Source: Micropterus salmoides
Taxonomy: Eukaryota; Chordata; Actinopteri; Centrarchiformes; Centrarchidae
Length of the DNA stretch: 64,000 bases
Direction: 5' to 3'
Assembly: GCF_014851395.1 (NCBI RefSeq)
Contig: NW_024041039.1
Span: 2,428,360 to 2,492,359 of the forward strand
Under the pieces are notes generated by a model. That model made no database searches and was not told the DNA's origin. It was given only the letters and a program-made list of their open reading frames with translations. A program made the translations under genes and the position numbers. Positions 47,701 to 56,700 of the stretch are shown here, in pieces (positions within the stretch are counted from its first letter, which is position 1; each line of letters begins with the position of its first letter).

Positions 47701-50700
47701 GCCTTTACATCCCCCGCTTCGCCCAGATGCTGGAATTTGGGGAGAAGAACCACGAAGTCTCCATGACTGCGATGAGGCTGGTGCAGAGGATGAAGAGGGA
47801 CTGGATGCACACCGGACGAAGGCCGTCAGGACTCTGCGGAGCAGGTAACCATGAGACGAGGTGGCGTTAAATATTTTTATCTCGGGTGATCTGTGCTGGC
47901 AGCAGCCCGAAGGCTCCGAGCTGCAGGTGTGTCATTAGAGGATTCCCGATTCCAGTCCTCCGAGGAAAACTTGAGGAGAGAAAGTGATTAATGCTCTCTG
48001 CTCGGTTGGCGTCTATCAGCCCTCAGATACTCCTGAAAGCTGCCCAGTGACATTTTGTAACTGTCACTACTTCTTCTAACCTTACAGCACAAGAAGTTCA
48101 TCATTCTGACAGGGAGGAATAGAAGTGGATTTCATAACTCTGGCATGTTTACTGCCATGATGTCTGCAAAGGTTATCTTTCATCCAGGTCATAGTTATCC
48201 AAGGAAGGTTAAACTAAAGGGCAGCTGGGTTTGTTTGAAGATACAAGAAGACGATACGCCTCTTATCGCTCTCATATCACCCCGATTCTGATGTCACTGC
48301 ACTGGCTTCCGATTACACCCAGGATCCAATTCAAGATCTCCCTCCTCATTTATGAGGAATTTAATAATCTTGCACCACATAATTTAAGTGAACTGCTTGA
48401 GCCCTATAACTCTGCTCGGCACCTCAGGTCGTCTGAGCAAGGTCTGCTAGTCCTACCTCGTTCTAAACTAAAAACATGAGGAGACCGGGCTTTTGCCGTC
48501 CTGGGCCCCTGGTTGTGGAGCCGTCTCCTCCTGGCAGTCAGGATGGCAAACTTAAGTCACAGCTAAAGACATAACTTTTCTCTAAGTGTTTCTGAACATG
48601 AGTTATCATGCTCGCCAGTTTTGATTGATATTGCCTTGGAATTGCTTTGTTTGTATTGTTTCTGGTTTTACTGAGTAACTGTCTGCTCTTTTAATGCTTC
48701 TTTTAATCTCTAAGTGTTGTTTTGAACTGTTTTCGTGCTGCCTCCATCCTTGTAAAGCACTTTGTAACCCTGGTTTTGAAAGGTGCTATATAAATAAACT
48801 TTGACTTGACACCTCATCTCAGAGAGAGTTCAGCTCTCTGACTGGCAGGGAGCCCCAGCTATTTAACCTCTGCAGATACCACTTGGTTGGTTAGCGCTCC
48901 TGGCTGTTGTAACAGCAGGTGTTATGGTCGTTGTGGACCCCTGAGGCCAAGTCTGAACCGCCGTCGAGGCCAAATGTGTGCGTTTGTTTAGCTTCCTGGG
49001 AAAAGATCAAGAAGCCTCTCGAATGAGAGGCGAAACGTCTTCGAGTGTCTTTAACACAGTCCAGTTGCCCTTGATTTTAACCATCCCAGGTTTACTGCCA
49101 TGCTTTAGTTGGCAAGTGGTCATTGTTTCTGTGCGAGGAAAGAAGAGAAGAGTACATGTAAATAAACTGCACAAGGCAAAATCTGATATAAACACACTCT
49201 GCGTTAGACCGATTTTCTTTTTCATCTCGGAGGCAGATCGACAGAAGTTGCTTTTGTGCCTTTTTTAACTGCATGCAGCTCTCTGAAGAAATTAATGGAC
49301 AGTGTTCAGTATCTCAACTAGCAAACCTCCTTGTTAGCTTAGGGTGCAGAATTGGCTATTAGCATTTGGCAATCCCTGGATGTGAGTAAGGTGGATAGAT
49401 TTCTTACTGATGAGTAAGAAACAGCCGTTTTAAGGTGAGAGCGCACTGTTACTGCGTGTTTATGGCTGTTTAATGCATAATGCAGAGGTTTCCTGCTCCC
49501 CAGTTTGTTTTTCCTTCACACACTGCAGTTTTTGCTCCCACATAAGACATCTTGCAGAAATCCAGTCATATATTTTGACGTTAAACAGCAGAAGGTTCAA
49601 ACTGTAGAAACTGGTATTACTAATATTCAGCATGAGGATGCTTTTGTACACTCGTGCTGCCCATGTATAGTTTATTTCTCACTACCTGTATGAGATAACG
49701 TTGTGTAGTCTGGGTTGGCGTTATAACTGCTAATGGCACTGGAATTCCTGTGTTAGCCAGAGTTGACGGATGTCTGTCAATGTGAGACGCACAAAAAAAG
49801 TTCTGGTGCTGCGTTTACATTCACCTGTAAAAAGGGATGTTTGTGTGATTGTTTCTAGCAGGTTGTTCCATTTTTAAATCCTGAACATGTGCACGCTGTG
49901 TTTTTTTTTTGTTTTTTTTTGAGATCTTCAGTTGAATTTTGGACATCTTTAAAAATGATTTCTTGTTATTCTGTTCTTCTGGTGAGAGATTTAACTAATC
50001 ATGCAAACCCACGTTTGATGGGTGAACATGGACTTTTTGAAAGGATTTGAAAAGCCTTTAATCTTCTTGAAAGGCCTTTAATTGTATTTTTGAAAACTCT
50101 TCAAAAAGGTTGATGCATTTTGCAAGTGCTTCATTTATCTGATGATGATGATGATTTTGTCAGATACATAACCATGTTTGTATTTCCTGTGATGGCAAAC
50201 TTGGCGGTAATCCCCAGCAGCCCCAGTTGTCTTACTGTGTAGCTGAACCTGACCTGAGACCTGTAGGAGGCGAGTGAAATGAGAATTTCCTTTTATACAG
50301 ATCAGTGATGAAACACGTGCACATCAACCCAAGGCCAGTAATAGTTTGTCCACCAACCGGTCCAGTAGCTGCTGGACTGTGACCCCCACATCTCTCAGGA
50401 TTTGCTGCCAGCTACATTACCAAATGTCTTTGAGCCTTTTATTGCGTATTGGGTTATCTGCCAAGGAGACGTGTGGGTGAGGCAAACCTGCCAGCACCTG
50501 CCTAAACTCACCGCAGTCTGGTGTTGGTTTCCCGCCCTGCTCGTCATCCTCTGTGTGAGTTTATGTGAAACCGCTGAGCTCAGAGCTCTTCTCTCTGCTA
50601 GTGTCATCCTGAATACGCTCGGCTTTGAGGCGTCTCCCGCTGAGACATCCTGAAATCGAATCGCCGGCCTCTTCTGCTCCCTGCATGTTTACGCTCACCG

Positions 50701-53700
50701 TTTCAGTTTTCGTCTTTGTGTGTTCCTTCGGCTGCATTGCCTGAATAATTAATTGCTTATCATAAATCTTTGAGAAGGATACAGTCAGATGGAAGAAGGA
50801 AAAGTTTGTTTGTTCCCAAATATGATGCACAAATCTCTGTTGACGAGCCACAAACATGTATCTGCAGAACGTTCTTCAGGGTAGACGAGTTGTGAAATGA
50901 GATCATGGACTAAGGGGGTCATGAATGTAAAGCAATAAATGACAAAGTTTACTCTGCATTAAGAAAGGAAAGCCACTTTGAAGTTACATGGTTTCAAGGT
51001 AAGGGCATAAAATGTTTGAGAAAGTCGTCAGCGGAGCTAAAAAGCAGCACTTCAGTCCTAAAGGCTGTTAGAAGTGTGCATGTAGAAGCAGAAGCATCTA
51101 TCTTTTAGCAGGCTCTTGAGCGAGGCAGCTCTAATGACTGTTATATAACCGTTCCCCTTGAAGGATCGTTCTGCAATTCATTGCATAATATTGGTGTTGT
51201 TGTTACTCCTTTTTAAAGCTGTGTTTGTGTGTGGGGGCGGACTGTTGGCTCCGCAAGCTGAGGGGCCCTGAGCTCGGTCTTCAAGGTGTCCACGCAGAAA
51301 CGCCTAAAAACCAAACATAAAATGTGTGTTTGAGTCTTGATCACGTGCGTGGACATTTTGTTATATCGTTGTTTATCGTGTGTGTATCCATGTTTTATTT
51401 ATAGTATAATAGAAGACGCAGAAAAGGAGCCCGGTCTGCTGTTGATAGTTGAAACACTGTAGAGACGGGCCCCGTGTGACAGAGCTGTCAGTTGAACCTG
51501 TTTGTTAAATCATCACGTTGTCTTTTTTTTTTTTTCTGCTTTCAGCCCTTCTCGTTGCCGCTCGTATGCACGACTTTCGTCGCACCATCAAAGAAGTCAT
51601 CGGCATTGTGAAAGTGTGTGAAACCACAATCAGAAAAAGGTGGGTGGTGATTTAGATTCGGACAGTTCTCATTGGAGTTCAGCAAAGAAACTTCTGTCAC
51701 TGACAGACTGAAGATGGAGGCTTGTCTGTTTGTCTTATTTTGTGCCAAAAAGTCAAACCTTCAAGGTGCATGATGAGCAGTAGATTAATTCAGTCTTGCA
51801 ACGTATTTCTCCAGTGCTGCTTTTTGCCACCAACAGGCTCGGACTGTGAATGCTGATGGAAACATCTGAGTTGGAGAAATATTAAGAAAAAAGTCTTGCT
51901 AGCAGCTCCCCTACGTACACAACAAACTACACTCCCTTTCCACCAGCGTTTCCCCGTCAGACACCTGGTGGAACAGTGTGAGCCTGTCGGTGGCAAAAAG
52001 AAGCACTTTTTGTGGACGTAACTTTAATGTGTGCAATTGCCCCGGAAGGGAAAACATGGCAGCCTGTTCAGCTGCCGACTGAAGCATCTACTGCACAGAT
52101 TCTTGTACCTGCTGGTCATTTCAACACCAAAATATGCTTGAAGTGTGCTGGTATTCACCAGTACCGTCACTCTTACATTTTACTCTTTGCCGTACCGGCA
52201 CCGGTTCTCTCCTGCCTGCTAATCTCCGCATGGAGATCGGGAGCCTTTCATGCAGGGCACCCGATCTCCAAGTGCATTAGTTGCTCATCATAGTCACTTT
52301 TCGTGAACCGACCAATCACACCCAGGAGGGACATTAAAAAAGGTTGAGGCACTACAGCAAACTTTAGAAATGTTGTTCTTTTTGCACAGTACTTTGCATA
52401 AACAAATCGGAGTCTAACTACCAAGTAGAGCATTTGTCTTGCACAATAATTTAATGACTAAAAACAACCCACGAAAATGAAACTGCTGTTTTGTCCAACT
52501 GGAATTAATATCATAGGCTACTAATGGTAAGCTGTAGTAACCTGTACTATGATCTGAGATTATAATGAACAAACATTGGCACTAATCAAACCTTAACCAC
52601 AGTGCTGTAGGCTGATTTCAGAGAATGGTTTTATTAGTGAATCTCAACTAATAAACTATCTGTAGGCAGATCATCCAAATAAAGTGTAACCTGTAAATAT
52701 ATTATTATACTGACTTTCTATTTTAAGTCATAATATTTATCAATACATTAATTTATACCTTTACTCCTCCATGTTGGGGATATATTGTTTATCAAATGGT
52801 CAGAAATAACAGAAAATCAGAAAATATATACATTTGGGTCGTAAGGTAACTCATTGCCTTTACTGTACGCGTACCGACCGTGCTTACTGTTGGGCGCAGT
52901 CACCCCCCAAAGGCCCATTCTGAGCCAGGAAAACCCCCGCTAAGAATACCAAAGTGACCCTTTTAATATTCCCTGTTGTCGCCCTGCATTAGACTGATGG
53001 AGTTTGAAGACACACCCACCAGTCAGCTGACCATCGAAGAGTTCATGAAGATGGATCTGGACCAAGAGTGTGACCCACCCTGCTTTACAGCCGGACTGAT
53101 GAAGAAAAAAGCCCATCAGGTGGGGATGTAAACACACGTAGCATCAGGACAAACGAGCTCGACGGTGCAGAAAACGCACCGAACGTCCTGTTTTTATCAA
53201 TTCTAAAAAATCCCACTACTTATGAAATTACTCATTATCCCCTCAGGGAAAATTAAAAATTCATCTTATATTTTCTTAATGATAACATGCAGCCCTCAGG
53301 CTTTCTCCAATAATTAATGAAGGGTATTAACCTCTAAAGTAAAACAGTCAGAGATCGTTGTACTGTGAGGGTTGGCTTTTAGTCATGGAGAAGCTGCAGG
53401 TGTAGCTTCATATTTACAGAACGGACATGAGGGTGGATCAGGATTCTCATCAAACTTAGCATCAGGCAACGCATGACTGAACTCTGCTACATTTACATTT
53501 ATGCATTTAGCTGCTATACATGTCAGAGGTCACACGCCTCTGGTCTCAGTGGGGGATTGAACCCGGGTCTCTCCCACCAAAGGCAGGCGTCTTATCCATT
53601 GCGCCATCACCACCCACTGCTGTGGCATTTTGGGTTCCTTTTGCATCTTTTGTGGTTTTTAAAGTAACATTCAAGCAAAATAAATAAATGTAAATCATGC

Positions 53701-56700
53701 ACATATTTTAATCCACATCAGAGCTGCGATTTATGTCGAGTTTTGCTTTTGGCAATTAGGATTTGTGCTTCCAGTATCCTGCATCAGGAGATGAATCCTT
53801 CTGGGGATGCTGGAGTCAAACAAATGTACAACTTTATAGCTAAGCTACAAAAGCTTGACAGAAACGCAACATTCAACTCACTTGTGAGTGTGTGGCCGCC
53901 TTCATCAGAAGAAGAGGCTGCAGACAGGCTGTGGTTGTTTCCGTGTGACTGCTGATGAAAGCCACGAGATGTGGTTGGAAGCTAGAAGAGTTTCATTCTC
54001 ATAATTCCACCTTTCACTTCCTTTTTTGAGTAATTTCTGCTGTAATTTCTAATATATTCTTTTGCCACAAAGAGCCAATTTCTTCTTACAAGGTTTCCAG
54101 AACTTCAGACTTTGTCCCCAGAAGGAAATTATTTTTCACAGCACCAGTCAACATTTAACACACTCCCCACTATTCATATTCCAACAAATGTAAACCACAA
54201 ACAGCAACAACACTCTGGTACCAGGCTTTTGCCTAAACAAGCTGCTTAGTAACAGAAACAGTGGAGCAGGATGGGTAACAGTACTCTGGTACAACAGCAG
54301 AAGGAGTTGGAGGCTGACATGGAGAAGATGCAAAAGCAGAAAAGTCATATAATGTTTAATCATTTTTACTTTTACAGTATAGAGAAAATAGATCTGACCC
54401 TGGATGTGTCTGCCAAGCCAAACATTTAGCAAGAAAATGTCCTGCTGCTGTCAGCCGCCCACAGTCCTGGTGTTACGATGTTCTTTTATACCGAGATGTT
54501 TTACTCTGTAATCATTTCACCCTGTACTTACTGTTGGAACGGAGAGGCTTTTATTTTTTAATTCCGTTTCTCCCTTTGTCTTCCTCCCTGTAGCTGGAGA
54601 TGGAGCTGAAGAAAAAGATGGATGACGTAGAAGGTATGAATGCAGTATCCTTGCCTGTTTGCGCCTTTCTTTAGATTTTGTAAAATAAAGTGTGTTAACG
54701 TTTCACATTCAAAACACTGAGGTTACAGCAAAGTTTGGTAATGATTTCTTGTTTTTTATCGACGTTTTTGCCATTTGGCCGACCTTGACTAAATGCAGTG
54801 TTGGATGTGGCTAAGGGGGAAAAAAGAGAGCACACTGCAGTACAAAGAGGAAACAGCTCCTCGTCTTAACGGTTCAGTTTACGCGTATGTAATTAACTAT
54901 ACATTATGTTACAGTACTAACGTATTACATTGTAATTATGGGAAATGTATTTCAAAGGGTTAGCAAAGTTCAGAAGAACAGGCCGTGACTTTACCAAGAA
55001 CACACAAGAAGTACAATGTCACTGCATCTCACTGTCTGCTTCTCAGTGTGCCATTTAAAACGAGTGACCGACTGATCCACTTTCAACTTCTTCATTTTTA
55101 TCTTAAACAGAGGAAATTCAGAGCTACCAGGATGAAATAGACGCAGAGCTTCAGTCCAACAGACCCAAGCTGAGGGGGGTGTACGCCGCCTACGCTAAGG
55201 AAGGTACGGAGCTCAGAGGACTGTTGGTTAAAGGGTCAGTGAGGACATCCAGGTCACGTGCGTGAAAGTACCCACAATGCAAGAAAACATTGATAGCATG
55301 CACACAAGGGTTGGGCCATGGCTGACAGACATCGTCTTCTTTCCCCATATTTCCACCCGCGACGTCGGCTTATTAATGATGCAGCCCATCAAACAACTGA
55401 AACCAACATCTGCGCCCTGTGTTAAATACTGCTTTACCTGCTCTGTAAAAAATGCACCGCGACTTGTAACGTAACTTAATATTCTACCAATTGAAGTCTG
55501 AGCGAGAGCACATGCACATAAGATGACTGCACCGTCCATCCCGATGTTTCATTTCATTGTAGACATCGCCCAACCCTAATGCACACTGTGCTTTGCCAAC
55601 AATCATACAATACTGCAAAAGTGATATACGTGTGTAAGTTGGGGCGTGTGCATCTTCACTGATCTCACGATTCCATTCGATTACGATTATCTGGTCTTCG
55701 ATTGGATATCTCGATGCGTCACCTCAAGGGTGGGAATTTCTAGGCACCTCATTACGATTATGGGGCTATGATGCGACTGTAAAACCAACAGGATAAAGAT
55801 GTACTCACTGTGATACTGCATTGCATTATTACTGACCTCTGCTCCTGCTATTTTTATTTCTGATGCTGCTGTTATTAGTATAGAGTCACATACGTGTTGA
55901 ACTACGCACTTTACAACGCTCCAGCCAACCCCCGTTCACTCCACCTTAATATATCTGCTAGTGTCGCTACATGTTTGTGTCCTGTAAGTTGATTATTGGG
56001 ATCTTGTATTGAGCACCGTGGGCCTTGACAAACGGCATTTTGTTCATTTGTGTTCTCTATGCGGATGAATGACAACAAACCAACTTGAACTATCAGCCAT
56101 AAAAACGTTCTGCTGAGCTTCCGGACGGGCGTTTTCGTTCCATCAACATTATTTTATCAGTTAACCTCTAGATAATCGATTAATGACATTTGTGAATCGA
56201 TTCAGAATCGTCCAAGTGCGCATCGTGACTCATCTAAAAATCAATTATTTGTAGTGCAGTGCTCACTACAGGACCAGAGCACTGAATGAGACCGAAAGTT
56301 CATCCATCCATCGATCAACCGCTTATCCTGCGTACAGGTCGCGGGGGGGCTGGAGCCAATCCCAGCTGACATCTGGCATCTAGATACTTTATTATTACCA
56401 CGCAACTGTTTTGGTACAGCGTGGCGGCATAAGAAAGAGAAAACACAAGCACCAGAAACCATTACAACACCACCCACACCATGAAAACGCTTGAATGTAA
56501 GAGCCCAGTGAATATGAAATGAACAGATCAGTTCCTCTGCATAACACGGGCTGAAAGAATGAAATTATTTCTGTACCAGTGCAAACAAAACCTGCCCGAG
56601 TAGCAAACATGCTAACATGTCTTCAAAAAAATCCAGCATTATATCAGGTTAAAAGCTAACATAAACATGTAGTGACGCTGATTCACAGCTCAAACTACAG

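Larger units (their letters stand above)
48170..49090. mobile_element. Internally deleted Penelope-like derivative with inverted ends
   Basis: 48180-48262 (CATCCAGGTCATAGTTATCC, GAAGATACAAGAAGACG) and 48808-49000 (CTGACTGGCAGGGAGCCCCA, GGTCGTTGTGGACC, GTTTAGCTTCCTGGGAA) follow the terminal sequence of the 12-kb Penelope copy (12030-12340). From about 49000 the terminus returns in the opposite orientation (CGAAACGTCTTC, AGTCCAGTTGCCCTTGATTTTAA). The protein-coding part is gone, leaving two inverted terminal regions, the first split by a LINE fragment. Confidence 0.7.
47845..51545 (+). other. brf1: brf1 intron 6
   Basis: A 3.7-kb intron with the Penelope derivative and nested LINE fragment at 48170-49090. 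The remainder (49.1-51.5 kb) is AT-rich with no recognised gene. Confidence 0.75.

Noticed and set aside
53490..53620. Possible tRNA gene on the minus strand
   Set aside because: Boxes are present but the acceptor stem does not close and SINE body follows.
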